A DNA stretch of 55,891 bases. Origin: Vineibacter terrae. Its GTDB lineage: Bacteria; Pseudomonadota; Alphaproteobacteria; Reyranellales; Reyranellaceae. The notes below the pieces were generated by a model. It searched no databases. It had not been told where the DNA came from and worked only from the letters and a program-made list of their open reading frames with translations. The position numbers were made by a program, and so were the translations under genes. Positions 1 to 7,131 of the stretch are shown in pieces. Every line of letters starts with the position of its first letter. The stretch's first letter is position 1. The DNA lies in the NCBI RefSeq assembly GCF_008039615.1, contig NZ_VDUZ01000056.1, positions 1-55,891 of the forward strand. Direction: 5' to 3'.

Positions 1-144
1 GGCAGCGACAAGGACAAGCGCATCTTCCTGCGCGCGGCCAGGACGGTGGACTACGGCGCGCTGATGGAGGTGATGAACGCGCTGCGCGGCGCCGGCTACC
101 TGAAGGTGGCGCTGGTCGGCCTCGAGAGCGGGGACAGCAAGTGA
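1..144 (+). CDS. exbD: ExbD/TolR-type biopolymer transport protein, C-terminal fragment
   Basis: The window opens inside this gene; only the last 47 codons are present, ending in TGA. The residues fit the periplasmic domain of ExbD/TolR (a short stretch like DKRIFLRAARTVDYGALMEVM, then GYLKVALVGLE), which with ExbB uses the proton-motive force to energise TonB at the inner membrane. The stop overlaps the GTG start of the next gene, which encodes TonB, so translational coupling is likely. The fragment is too short to separate ExbD from TolR by sequence; the tonB neighbour favours ExbD. Confidence 0.85.
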   Translation, partial: GSDKDKRIFLRAARTVDYGALMEVMNALRGAGYLKVALVGLESGDSK

Positions 145-1124
145 CGTCGGGTCACTCCCTTCCCCGCAACGCGGGGAAGGTGGCCGAAGGCCGGATGGGG
201 AGCGCTCGTGGTGCTGATGACCAAGACCCCGTCGGCTCCCCTCCGCCCCTTCGGGGCACCTCCCCACTGCGTGGGGAGGTTTTGCGCTGGGGCGTGAGCC
301 TGGGCGTGGTGCTGGCGGCCCATCTGGGCGGCGGCATGGCGCTGCTGGCCTGGCGCATACCGCAGGACATGCCGGCATCGGTGCCGGCCGTGATGATCGA
401 CATGGAGCCCGTGGCCAGCACGCCGGCGCCGCAGGCCGACGATGCGCCGCCGGGCCCCAGGCAGGAGGAGGCCGAGCCGCCCGCCGTCGAGACCGAGGTG
501 CTGGCGCGCGAGCTGCCCGAGCCGGAGCCGCCGGAGCCCGTGACCTTGCCGCAGCCCGACCGGCTGGCCGAGATGCTGCCGCCGCCCGATGTGCCGCCTG
601 AAGTGGTGATCGAGGTGCCGCCGCCCAAGCCGCCACCGCCAAAGCCCAAGCCCGAGGTCAAGCCGAAGCCGGCCGAGAAGCCGGTGCGCAAGCCCGAGCC
701 CAAGCCCCCAGAACCCAAGCCCCCAGAACCCAAGCCCAAGGTGGCGCAGACCACGGCCCCGGCCACGGCGGCAGCGCCGCCGGCGCCTGTCGCCGCGGCG
801 CCGCCGCCGGGCACGGCCAGCCAGCCGTCGCCCGATGCGATCCGTCGCTGGCACGCCGCCCTGGCCGCGCATCTGCAGCGGCACAAGCGCTATCCCGCCG
901 CGGCGCGGCGTGACGGCGAGGAAGGCACGGCCTATCTGCGCATCACCCTGGACCGCAACGGCATGGTGCTGGCCAAGCGGCTGGAGCGCGCCTCGGGCCA
1001 TGCCGCGCTCGACCAGGAGGCCTTGGCGCTGGCCGACCGCGCCCAGCCCCTGCCGCCACCGCCGCCCGAGATGCGGGACGATCGCTTCGAGTTCGTCGTG
1101 CCCCTGCAGTTCGTGCTGCAGTGA
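141..1124 (+). CDS. tonB: TonB-family energy transducer
   Basis: Inner-membrane-anchored protein that transmits ExbBD energy to outer-membrane receptors. From the GTG at 141, a hydrophobic anchor lies at about residues 51-72, a long Pro/Lys/Glu-rich spacer at about 110-205 (including tandem PEPKP units), and a TonB C-terminal domain at about 235-327 (HKRYPAAARR, then GTAYLRITLDRNG). The GTG overlaps the exbD stop by 4 nt (GTGA). The first ~47 codons are largely a palindromic repeat read through in frame, giving an odd N-terminal extension; TTG 282 or GTG 294 just before the anchor are alternative starts. Function is secure, the start is not. Confidence 0.9.
   Translation: MTSGHSLPRNAGKVAEGRMGSARGADDQDPVGSPPPLRGTSPLRGEVLRWGVSLGVVLAAHLGGGMALLAWRIPQDMPASVPAVMIDMEPVASTPAPQADDAPPGPRQEEAEPPAVETEVLARELPEPEPPEPVTLPQPDRLAEMLPPPDVPPEVVIEVPPPKPPPPKPKPEVKPKPAEKPVRKPEPKPPEPKPPEPKPKVAQTTAPATAAAPPAPVAAAPPPGTASQPSPDAIRRWHAALAAHLQRHKRYPAAARRDGEEGTAYLRITLDRNGMVLAKRLERASGHAALDQEALALADRAQPLPPPPPEMRDDRFEFVVPLQFVLQ
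157..280. repeat. Palindromic repeat inside the 5' end of tonB
   Basis: Two hairpin-forming ends, CCTTCCCCGC..GCGGGGAAGG at about 157-180 and CCTCCCCAC..GTGGGGAGG near 260-280, flank a spacer. Next to the left hairpin lies GGCCGAAGGCCGGATGGGG, close to the motif in the larger elements at 1146, 1719 and 20061. It has no stop codon in the tonB frame. Confidence 0.8.
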
Positions 1125-1145
1125 TCTGCTCGCCATGACCTTGGA

Positions 1146-1294
1146 CTACCTTCCCCCGCTTGCGGGGGAAGGTGGCGCGAAGCGCCGGATGGGGGATCGC
1201 TTCAACGCAAATGGTGCGTTCCATCGAGCACCCGTGCGGTTCAGCATCCCCCATCCGCCCTTCGGACACCTTCCCCCGCAAGCGGGGAAAGGTA
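1146..1294. repeat. ~150 bp palindromic element, copy A
   Basis: Each end is itself a hairpin (ACCTTCCCCCGC and its complement around a 2 nt loop), followed inward by GGCGCGAAGCGCCGGATGGG on the left and the matching CCCATCCGCCCTTCGG on the right. The ~50 nt core is not symmetric but is shared with copies B and C (CTTCAACGCAAATGG, then CATCGAGCA). It fills the gap after tonB and may also terminate the exbD-tonB transcript. The orientation is the same as copy B. Confidence 0.9.
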
Positions 1295-1341
1295 TGCAAT
1301 ATTAAGTAGATTTACTGTCAATACATACTATTTTATTGTGC

Positions 1342-1707
1342 ATGATTCTTCGGCACCGGCATCTTGAGCGCGCACGATATCTCAGACGGGAGGCAACTCC
1401 CGCCGAGCGCGATCTGTGGAAACGTCTACGCTTTCGCCAAGTGAGCAATGCAAAGTTCCGCCGCCAGCGACCGATTGGCCGCTACATCGTCGATTTCGTC
1501 TGTCTGGAAGCGAAGCTGATTGTCGAGATCGACGGCAGCCAGCACGCGGATCGGGTATCTTACGACGAAGAGAGAACGCGCTTCCTTGAAGCAATCGGCT
1601 TTCGCGTGATGCGCTTCTGGAACGGCGAACTTCTTGCGCAACCACACCACGTGATGGAGCAGATCTTCACGGCGGTTTCAGAGCGGCTGCGACAGCAGCG
1701 AGATTGA
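1342..1707 (+). CDS. DUF559-family endonuclease-like protein
   Basis: A 121-residue protein of the DUF559 / Vsr-like endonuclease-fold family. Family hallmarks are an N-terminal RARYLRREATPAERDLW segment, then FRRQRPIGRYIVDFVC and KLIVEIDGSQH, which carries the acidic and His residues expected of the active site, then GFRVMRFWNGEL. ATG 1342 is chosen; TTG 1336 lies in frame just upstream. The start follows an unusually AT-rich stretch (about 1297-1340) in this GC-rich DNA, a plausible promoter. The gene lies between copies A and B of the palindromic element with nothing else in the interval. Its biological role is unknown; nuclease activity is inferred from the fold family. Confidence 0.85.
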   Translation: MILRHRHLERARYLRREATPAERDLWKRLRFRQVSNAKFRRQRPIGRYIVDFVCLEAKLIVEIDGSQHADRVSYDEERTRFLEAIGFRVMRFWNGELLAQPHHVMEQIFTAVSERLRQQRD

Positions 1708-1718
1708 CCTGTTGCTAT

Positions 1719-1867
1719 TACCTTTCCCCGCTTGCGGGGGAAGGTGGCGCGAAGCGCCGGATGGGGGATTGCTTCAACGCAAATGGTGCGTCTCATCGAG
1801 CATCCGTGCTGTTGCAGCATCCCCCATCCGCCCTTCGGGCACCTTCCCCCGCAAGCGGGGGAAGGTA
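1719..1867. repeat. ~150 bp palindromic element, copy B
   Basis: Same architecture as copy A: terminal hairpins, GGCGCGAAGCGCCGGATGGG on the inner left, CCCATCCGCCCTTCGGGC on the inner right, and a closely matching asymmetric core. It begins just after the DUF559 gene stop, so the gene is bracketed by two same-orientation copies. The rest of the gap, to 1972, shows no gene. Confidence 0.9.
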
Positions 1868-1972
1868 ATCGAAAACCGACGCGCTCATCCGATTGTTCTT
1901 CCGCTTCCGTCGGACCGAGTCGCGCACGTTCAGAGCGCAACCTGGGATGGCAGCGGCCATGACAAGTGTCGC

Positions 1973-2782
1973 TCACGCTCGCGATGACAGCTCGGCTGCC
2001 GCCAGCGTGGCGACCTCGAGGCGCATCGCGGGATCGGCGCCGTCCGCCATGAGCCACGCCGACGACAGGCCGGCCCAGGCGAGGATCCAGCGCAGCAGCC
2101 GCTGGTGGTCCAGGCCGGCGGCTGCGGCGACGACAGCCACGCGGCGCCGGAAGCGTCCGGGCGCCAGCGCCGTCTGGGCGTCGGGGTTGCAGAACAGGTT
2201 GGCGTAGTCGAAGCCGCGTTCGCCCAGCAGGCCCTTGGGGTCGATCGCCAGCCATCCGCGCGGTCCGAAATCCAGGACGTTGCCGTGGTGGATGTCGCCA
2301 TGCAGCACCACCACGTCCTGCGGCGCCGCCAGCAGCGCGTCCGCCGCCGCAGCCGAGCGCGCCAGGATGCCGCCATGCTGCGCCGCCGCCGGCGCCAGGC
2401 CGCGGAACCACCATGACAGCGGCACGAGGTCGGGCAGGGGACGGGCCCGTGGCATATGCAGGCGGGAAGCGGCCTGGCAGAGAATGCGGCAGGCGGCATC
2501 ATCCTGGCCGCCGCGCGCCAGCGCGGCGAGCGACGCGGTGCCCTGGGCGCGCTCCAGCAGGATGGCGTCGCCGTCCTGCGCCAGCACGCGTGCCGCGCCG
2601 TCGCCGTCCCACCATGCCATCAGCCGGGCGCCGGCCCTTTCCTCGTCGGCCAGCGCGATCTTGAGCATGGCCGGTGTCGCGCCCTGGCGCACGGGCAGCA
2701 GCCGGCTGCCAGGCGTCACGATCGGCGCGCCGTCGGGCACCAGGTCCCAGCGGGCGAGATAGGGGGTTGGACTCACATTCAT
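1973..2782 (-). CDS. Aminoglycoside/hydroxyurea phosphotransferase family protein
   Basis: A 269-residue kinase-fold protein of the APH(6)/hydroxyurea phosphotransferase family, which phosphorylates small hydroxylated substrates such as streptomycin. Visible motifs are VVLHGDIHHGNVLDFG (catalytic loop HGD...N) and WLAIDPKGLLGERGFDYANLF (metal-binding Asp and a family-specific IDPKGL). ATG 2782 is used; the long upstream open frame is an antisense shadow. A predicted LexA box abuts the start codon (2783-2797), so SOS control is possible, although the box may serve the divergent gene at 2863. Substrate unknown; family assignment is firm. Confidence 0.88.
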   Translation of the reverse strand: MNVSPTPYLARWDLVPDGAPIVTPGSRLLPVRQGATPAMLKIALADEERAGARLMAWWDGDGAARVLAQDGDAILLERAQGTASLAALARGGQDDAACRILCQAASRLHMPRARPLPDLVPLSWWFRGLAPAAAQHGGILARSAAAADALLAAPQDVVVLHGDIHHGNVLDFGPRGWLAIDPKGLLGERGFDYANLFCNPDAQTALAPGRFRRRVAVVAAAAGLDHQRLLRWILAWAGLSSAWLMADGADPAMRLEVATLAAAELSSRA

Positions 2783-2797
2783 GTTCCTGTTATGTTC
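2783..2797 (+). promoter_or_regulatory. Predicted LexA (SOS) box
   Basis: GTTCCTGTTATGTTC matches the alphaproteobacterial LexA consensus GTTC-N7-GTTC exactly. It lies 65 bp before the Zn-ribbon gene at 2863 and directly abuts the divergent phosphotransferase start. A 16 bp sequence including it recurs, inverted, at 21548-21563 upstream of another CxxC protein. Confidence 0.75.
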
Positions 2798-2862
2798 TTG
2801 ATCCGGCGCGAGGGGAAGTCGGCGCCGATGTTCCGACGAACGCTGCTGATTGCAAGGATGCC

Positions 2863-3174
2863 ATGCCCGACCGGCCGCCCCACAAGCGTCGCGTCCGCTT
2901 CTTCGAGGATCATGACCCGGCGGCGCGCGCCCGCGAGCACGAGCTGGCGACAACCACCGTGCGCCAGCTCGCGGCACGCGGCGGCCTGGTGCAGGCATGC
3001 TGCTGGCGCTGCCACCGCGAGAAGCTGCTCGACCCGCATGACCTGATGGACCGGCATGCCGACAGGATGGTGAAGGATATCCCGGTCGCGTGCACGCGCT
3101 GCGGCGCCGGCGGGCTGCCCTACACCATGATCCACTGGCCGTCCGGCACGCCGTTGCCCGGCGCGCAGATGTGA
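2863..3174 (+). CDS. Small two-CxxC (zinc-ribbon-like) protein
   Basis: A 103-residue protein with CWRCHREKL at its middle and VACTRCGAGG near the C-terminus; the two CxxC pairs are spaced like a zinc ribbon. Between them lies a helix-like LLDPHDLMDRHADRM. The same layout (CxxC, L..RHG-type helix, CxxC) appears at 20387 and, more divergently, at 21182. ATG 2863 is the first start downstream of the LexA box; the open frame extends further but crosses that box. Function is unknown. Control by LexA is inferred from the box. Possible roles are nucleic-acid or protein binding in the SOS response. Confidence 0.7.
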   Translation: MPDRPPHKRRVRFFEDHDPAARAREHELATTTVRQLAARGGLVQACCWRCHREKLLDPHDLMDRHADRMVKDIPVACTRCGAGGLPYTMIHWPSGTPLPGAQM

Positions 3175-3183
3175 GGCAGTCCG

Positions 3184-3579
3184 ATGCGCCGGCGCCGATC
3201 GCCGCCCCGGGGGAAGGACTCCGCCGCGTCGTCCGCATCGACGGTGACGGAACCGAAGATGCCTTTTGCCGCCGGCCTGGAGGAGCGGGGCGCGCGCGCG
3301 GTCGCCGCGGCGCGCGCCTCGGGCGATGCCCAGGCCCTGGTGCAGGCCTATCGCCGGGCGCGCTGGCATCAGCGCAACCACCATCAGGCCTACAAGGCGG
3401 CGTTCGACATGGTGCGCGCGCGGCGGCCGGATCTGAGCGAGTCCGATATCGCCGACATGGTGATGTTCGTGATCGCATGGGCGTCGCACGAGCACGCGGA
3501 CTGGTTCTGGCGCTGCATCCCGACGACGGACATGGCGTCGGCAATGGTCGACGGCGGCGCGGACGGCCGTCCGGGCTGA
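3184..3579 (+). CDS. Hypothetical protein
   Basis: An open frame of 131 codons beginning 9 bp after the previous stop, so probably cotranscribed with it. ATG 3259 (product starts MPFAAGLEERG) is a more likely start because the first ~25 codons are low-complexity Arg/Ser. The body is helical and rich in Ala, His and Trp (YRRARWHQRNHHQAYKAAF, then SHEHADWFWRCIPTTDMA). I recognise no domain. Confidence 0.55.
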   Translation: MRRRRSPPRGKDSAASSASTVTEPKMPFAAGLEERGARAVAAARASGDAQALVQAYRRARWHQRNHHQAYKAAFDMVRARRPDLSESDIADMVMFVIAWASHEHADWFWRCIPTTDMASAMVDGGADGRPG

Positions 3580-3603
3580 TGCGGTGACAATTTTTGCGAC
3601 GGC

Positions 3604-3628
3604 GGAACCCGCCCGCGCCAAGAACGTT
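3604..3628 (+). promoter_or_regulatory. Predicted EcfG general-stress promoter
   Basis: GGAAC at 3604-3608, 16 nt spacer, CGTT at 3625-3628, an exact match to the EcfG consensus. It would transcribe the winged-helix-like gene at 3777 with a leader of about 140 nt. Confidence 0.7.
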
Positions 3629-3685
3629 CTCGCCGCAACCTTGCGTTCCTTCCTTTCTCTCCCCCAAGCGGATCGCAGGGCCAGG

Positions 3686-3719
3686 CCGGGAGCATGGACT
3701 GCGCGGAGTATGCTCCCGG
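3686..3719 (+). other. Hairpin in the leader of the 3777 gene
   Basis: A perfect 10 bp stem CCGGGAGCAT/ATGCTCCCGG with a 14 nt loop, between the predicted EcfG promoter and the gene it serves. It has no U-tract, so a leader structure is more likely than a terminator. Confidence 0.45.
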
Positions 3720-3776
3720 CCGCCAGGCAAGGGATGGATGCGAAGACGCATCCGGCGAAGATGCATGTGGCAGGAT

Positions 3777-4082
3777 ATGAACCAGATCGACCGTCCGCTC
3801 GCGATCCGACTGTCCGAGGTCGAAGGCCAGATCCTGGATGTGATGGACGAACGTGCCAGCGGCCCGGAGCGCAGTATCGCGCTCGGCGCGCTCGACACGG
3901 CCATGGATGCGCGCGGCTATTCGGGCAGGGCCGTGCTGCGCGCCGTCGAGTCGCTCATCGGCAAGGGCGTGCTGGGTCGCGCGGGCTCGGGATATCTGCA
4001 GCGCCTGGCTGACCCTCCGACCGCCGCCATGCGCCGGCGTCGGCCGGCGCCGCGGCGGCCGCGCCGCAACACCGGCCTGTAG
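3777..4082 (+). CDS. Small winged-helix-like protein, paralogue 1
   Basis: A 101-residue protein starting MNQIDRPLAIRL. The core (EVEGQILDVMDERASG, then MDARGYSGRAVLRAVESLIGKGVL) looks like a winged-helix fold, and the tail is Arg/Pro-rich and basic. A clear paralogue lies at 16214-16546 (EVQNAILDVFDERRS, then MDRRGYGGRLVTRAIEGL). The leader carries an exact EcfG promoter motif. ATG 3777 is chosen because it aligns with the paralogue's beginning. DNA binding is inferred from the fold impression and basic tail. Confidence 0.7.
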   Translation: MNQIDRPLAIRLSEVEGQILDVMDERASGPERSIALGALDTAMDARGYSGRAVLRAVESLIGKGVLGRAGSGYLQRLADPPTAAMRRRRPAPRRPRRNTGL

Positions 4083-4148
4083 CGGCCCTCATTCCTTGGC
4101 GTACTTGAATCACGTCGTGGACTGGAAGACTGAGAGCACCGGCACGCG

Positions 4149-4322
4149 TCAGAACACGGCCTGGCCGACGGCCAGCGCGATGATCACCACGGCGATCGCC
4201 AGGATCAGGAACAGCACGAACAGGAACTTGGCGATGCGCGCGGCAGCCTCGGAAATGCCGGTGAAGCCGAGCGCGCCGGCGATCAGCGAGATGACGAAAG
4301 CGATGAGGGCCCATTTCAGCAT
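4149..4322 (-). CDS. DUF1328 small membrane protein (YtjA family)
   Basis: A 57-residue, very hydrophobic protein starting [20 protein letters not shown], with a second hydrophobic stretch ([20 protein letters not shown]), so two membrane helices. Length and the [14 protein letters not shown] linker match DUF1328. An exact EcfG promoter lies 41 bp upstream. Family members are typically stress- or stationary-phase-associated; the molecular function is unknown. Confidence 0.88.
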   Translation of the reverse strand: MLKWALIAFVISLIAGALGFTGISEAAARIAKFLFVLFLILAIAVVIIALAVGQAVF

Positions 4323-4362
4323 GGTGGACGCATCCTGCGGCTTGCGGCTTCTGTGGCGATGC

Positions 4363-4387
4363 AACGCGCCCTGCATGGCTTCGTTCC
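4363..4387 (-). promoter_or_regulatory. Predicted EcfG general-stress promoter
   Basis: On the minus strand, GGAAC (4387-4383), 16 nt, CGTT (4366-4363). It points at the DUF1328 gene starting at 4322, with a leader of about 35 nt. Confidence 0.75.
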
Positions 4388-4421
4388 ACGCGCCGCAACC
4401 GCAGAGCGGTGCGCCGGCGAT

Positions 4422-4447
4422 GAAACTTTCCCCGGACATGTCGCGTT
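4422..4447 (+). promoter_or_regulatory. Possible EcfG-like promoter
   Basis: GAAAC at 4422-4426 (one mismatch to GGAAC), 17 nt, CGTT at 4444-4447, about 30 bp before the 4476 gene. Weaker than the other sites. Confidence 0.4.
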
Positions 4448-4475
4448 GATTCCCGAGAACGCAGACGAGGAAGCC

Positions 4476-4685
4476 ATGTCCAATCCTTCTCGACCCGCGC
4501 GACCCGCGTCGCCGCCGCCCAGGCCCGCCGACACGCCGCCGCCGAAGATCAAGGATCCACCGCAGCCGCCACAAGGCGGCGATCGTCCCGGCGAGACGCC
4601 GGTGGAGCTGCCGCCGCGCGATCCGGCATTGCGCAAGATCGGCCCTGAGGACGAGGACCGCTGGCGGCGCGACGACGAGCGCTAA
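4476..4685 (+). CDS. Pro-rich small hypothetical protein
   Basis: A 69-residue, Pro- and charge-rich, probably disordered protein ([18 protein letters not shown], then [21 protein letters not shown]). It is divergent from the DUF1328 gene. No domain is recognised; the compact spacing to the next gene (45 bp) suggests co-expression with it. Confidence 0.55.
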   Translation: MSNPSRPARPASPPPRPADTPPPKIKDPPQPPQGGDRPGETPVELPPRDPALRKIGPEDEDRWRRDDER

Positions 4686-4730
4686 CGGCCTCGGGAACAC
4701 CACGAACGCAACGGATCAATGGAGGCGACC

Positions 4731-5015
4731 ATGGCGCGCAAGCAGAAGAAGCTCGACAAGGCGCTGACCGAATCATTCCCCGCGAGCGATCCGGCGGCGA
4801 TCTTGCAGCCCGCGCCGGCAAATGACCTGCGCACGTCGGATGCCAAGGCCGACATGGATCACATCGACATCGACGACGAGCAGGAGGTGCGTTTCTGGGC
4901 CCAGGAGCTGGCGGTCGACGTCGCGCGCATCAAGGAAGCGGTCGACGCCGTCGGCAACAAGGTCGAGCCGGTGCGCCGCTATCTGAAGGCGGAGACGGTC
5001 GGAGGCCGATCATGA
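4731..5015 (+). CDS. DUF3606-domain protein
   Basis: A 94-residue protein. The N-terminus has the LDKALTESFPASDP motif often seen in small alphaproteobacterial proteins. The C-terminal half (HIDIDDEQEVRFWAQEL, then RIKEAVDAVGNKVEPVRRYL) matches DUF3606. ATG 4731 is preferred over ATG 4719 because GGAGG sits 5 nt before it. The stop region overlaps the ATG of the next gene by 4 nt, so the two are translationally coupled. Function unknown; probably stress-related by context. Confidence 0.8.
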   Translation: MARKQKKLDKALTESFPASDPAAILQPAPANDLRTSDAKADMDHIDIDDEQEVRFWAQELAVDVARIKEAVDAVGNKVEPVRRYLKAETVGGRS

Positions 5016-5338
5016 GTCGCAGCCGCACGTTCATCGCGGCGCTGGTCGCCGGCATCATCGGCCTGGGCGTGGCGCAGGCCGGCGCCGAGGACTGGCGCCA
5101 CCAGGACGGCCGCTACTGGGACTGGCGCGACCGCAACCACGACGGCCGCATCGACCGGCGCGATGGCCCGCCGCGCGGCTACTATCCGGCCGAGCGCTAC
5201 CACGACCGCCGGTCGACGACCTATCGGCCCGAAGGCTCGTGCCGTTTCCAGACGCGTCGCGGCGTGATCACCGGCTACAAGCCCGTGGGCAAGGACCGCT
5301 GCTGCATCGAGACCCGCAACGGTCCGTCCTGCCAGTAG
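5012..5338 (+). CDS. Secreted protein with the GKDRCCIETRNGPSCQ tail
   Basis: A 108-residue protein with an N-terminal signal peptide (SRSRTFIAALVAGIIGLGV, cleavage likely after AQAGA). A Trp/Tyr/Asp/Arg-rich middle includes an EF-hand-like DRNHDGRIDRRDG. The extreme C-terminus, GKDRCCIETRNGPSCQ, is identical to the mature end of the 43-residue peptide at 16587-16718. The start overlaps the upstream stop (ATGA). Likely periplasmic with a disulphide-rich tail; no function known. Confidence 0.75.
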   Translation: MSRSRTFIAALVAGIIGLGVAQAGAEDWRHQDGRYWDWRDRNHDGRIDRRDGPPRGYYPAERYHDRRSTTYRPEGSCRFQTRRGVITGYKPVGKDRCCIETRNGPSCQ

Positions 5339-5380
5339 CCGGCTGCTTTCGCCCAAGGCGAGAGATCTGCAGATCTGAGC

Positions 5381-5414
5381 GCGAGGGATCCAGGCACCGT
5401 CCTGGATCCCTCGC
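5381..5414. terminator. Hairpin, probable terminator
   Basis: A perfect 14 bp stem GCGAGGGATCCAGG/CCTGGATCCCTCGC with a 6 nt loop, 43 bp after the secreted-protein stop. No U-tract is visible, so termination is inferred from position. Confidence 0.5.
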
Positions 5415-5571
5415 CGCGTTGCGGATGACCTGACGATGACAGGGTTCTGAAGACCGCTCGACCCTTGACGCTGGCGCTGTCGTGCTGCCCCATACCCGCT
5501 CGCGTAGCTTGACAGGGACAAGAGGCAGGTGCGCAGGAAGCCCGATCGGGCGACAGGGAGGGGAGGTTGCC

Positions 5572-5991
5572 ATGCCATCCATGACCGACACGGCCAAGGC
5601 GTTCTTCGATGCGTGCGAGACCGGCAAGGGCTGGGAGGTATGCAGGGCGTACTGCAGGCCCGACGCGACCTTCTCGGCGCAGGCCGAGCCGCTGACCGAC
5701 GTGCACATGCTGCAGCAATATGCCGAGTGGATGAGGGGCATGCTGATCGTGCTGCCGGATGGCAGCTACCATGTGAAGTCCTTCGCCGCTGACAACGAGC
5801 GCAACAATGTCTGCGTGTACGCGGTGTTCTCGGCCTCGCACACGGGGCCGGGCGGGCCGGTGCCCCCGACAGGCCGCAAGACCGACACGGACTACGTCTA
5901 CGTGATGGAATTCGACGGCGGCAAGATCCGGCACATGACCAAGATCTGGCATGCCGGATGGGCCATGCGCGAGCTCGGCTGGGCCGGCTGA
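5572..5991 (+). CDS. SnoaL-like / NTF2-fold protein
   Basis: A 139-residue protein of the SnoaL-like cone-fold superfamily: DTAKAFFDACETGKGWEVC at the N-terminus, then the typical FSAQAEPLTDVHMLQQYAEW, and a C-terminal DYVYVMEFDGGKIRHMTKIW, which is characteristic of the family. ATG 5572 follows a strong GGGAGG. Such proteins are isomerases, cyclases or binding proteins; the specific activity cannot be read from sequence. Confidence 0.8.
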   Translation: MPSMTDTAKAFFDACETGKGWEVCRAYCRPDATFSAQAEPLTDVHMLQQYAEWMRGMLIVLPDGSYHVKSFAADNERNNVCVYAVFSASHTGPGGPVPPTGRKTDTDYVYVMEFDGGKIRHMTKIWHAGWAMRELGWAG

Positions 5992-6162
5992 GGCGCTCGC
6001 CCATAGGCGCCAGCCTTGACGCACGATTGTGCGGACGGGCGGCTCCTGCCGCGCTCTTCGTCTTGTCGCGGCAATACCATGAGCGCGCCCGGAGCCGCGC
6101 GGTCCGGCAGACGCCGCCGAGACATGAGCGGGCCTGAGGCCCGCGATCCGAGTGACCCCAGG

Positions 6163-6999
6163 TCATCGCCGCACGGCGATCGCGACCAGGCGCCGGCCCT
6201 CGCGGCGGATGCCGTCGCGGCTGGCGATTGCCTCCAGGTCGTGCTCGATCGCGGCGCGCGCCGAAGGCCGCAGCGCCTCGGGCAGATGGCCGAGGAAATT
6301 GCCGAACGAGCTTGCCTCGGCGAAGCGGATGGCGGCCTCGGCCGTGTCATAGGTCTGCACGACCGGCTGCACGGCGATCCTGGTCGGCGTGAAGCCCGCG
6401 GCCTCGAGCAGGTCGTGCATCTCCTGCTCGCTGACCCGGTAGGTGATCTGGGCCCGGGCGCGCGGATGCTCGCGAAAGGGCGGCCGTGACAGCACCTGCG
6501 CCGCCACCTCGTGCAGCGGCGATACGCGGTCCTTCAGGCTGGTGCCGATGCCCAGGCGGCCGCCCGGCCGCAGGACGCGCGCGAGCTGGCGCAGCGGCCC
6601 GGCCTTCTCCGGCAGCCAGTGGAACACGGCGTTGAGGCAGGCGACATCGAAGCCGCCGTCGGGCAGGTCGTCGAGGTCGTAGGCGTTGCCGACGCGGAAC
6701 ACGAGATTGGCTTGCGTCTTGGCCTGCGCCAGCTCGATGCGCAGCGGCAGGGGATCGAGCCCCAGGACGTGGCCGCGGGCCCCGACCAGGCCGGCGATAT
6801 GCTGCGCCAGCAGGCCGGTGCCGCAGCCGAGATCCAGCACGCGCTCGCCGGCGCCGATCGCAAGCTCCGCCACCAGGCGCTGGCCGGAGCGGAACTGGCG
6901 CTCGGCGCTGATGCGCTCGTAGTCGTCGGCCAGGGCGCGCGTGTCCTCGGTCAGCAGCGGTGCCGCCGGCTCGTCGGTGCCTGTGCTCGCTTCATCCAT
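6163..6999 (-). CDS. Class I SAM-dependent methyltransferase
   Basis: A 278-residue protein. Motif I is VLDLGCGTGLLAQHIAG (SAM binding), with an acidic end of strand 2 at HVLGLDPLPLRIELA, FDVACLNAVFHWLPEKAGPL as motif II/III, and VLRPGGRLGIGTS as the post-motif. The C-terminal half includes EMHDLLEAAGFTPTRI. ATG 6999 is chosen; upstream open frame is an antisense shadow. It belongs to the UbiE/ArsM-like group, but the substrate is unknown. Transcribed divergently from the LLM oxidoreductase at 7132. Confidence 0.88.
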   Translation of the reverse strand: MDEASTGTDEPAAPLLTEDTRALADDYERISAERQFRSGQRLVAELAIGAGERVLDLGCGTGLLAQHIAGLVGARGHVLGLDPLPLRIELAQAKTQANLVFRVGNAYDLDDLPDGGFDVACLNAVFHWLPEKAGPLRQLARVLRPGGRLGIGTSLKDRVSPLHEVAAQVLSRPPFREHPRARAQITYRVSEQEMHDLLEAAGFTPTRIAVQPVVQTYDTAEAAIRFAEASSFGNFLGHLPEALRPSARAAIEHDLEAIASRDGIRREGRRLVAIAVRR

Positions 7000-7131
7000 G
7001 TCACGCTCCGGCCTTTGACCATTGTTGACCCGCCGCGCGGAAGTCTGCGATGAAATCGGGGCGTAAGCAAAGCAGACGGCAGCATCAAGAACCTGACGGC
7101 GCCGCCGCTCGGGGAATGGAGGAACCACAGC

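Noticed and set aside
1146-1867. Repeats at 1.1-1.9 kb as a CRISPR array
   Set aside because: The copies are long palindromic elements with a gene between them, not short repeats with regular spacers, and no cas gene is present.
2783-3904. Upstream extension of the phosphotransferase frame, with long antisense frames
   Set aside because: Low-complexity Arg/Pro/Ser composition typical of antisense GC-rich shadows; the plus strand carries plausible genes and the LexA box and promoter lie inside it.
4694-4718. GGAAC before the DUF3606 gene as an EcfG promoter
   Set aside because: No CGTT at 16 or 17 nt; a downstream CAACGG does not fit.
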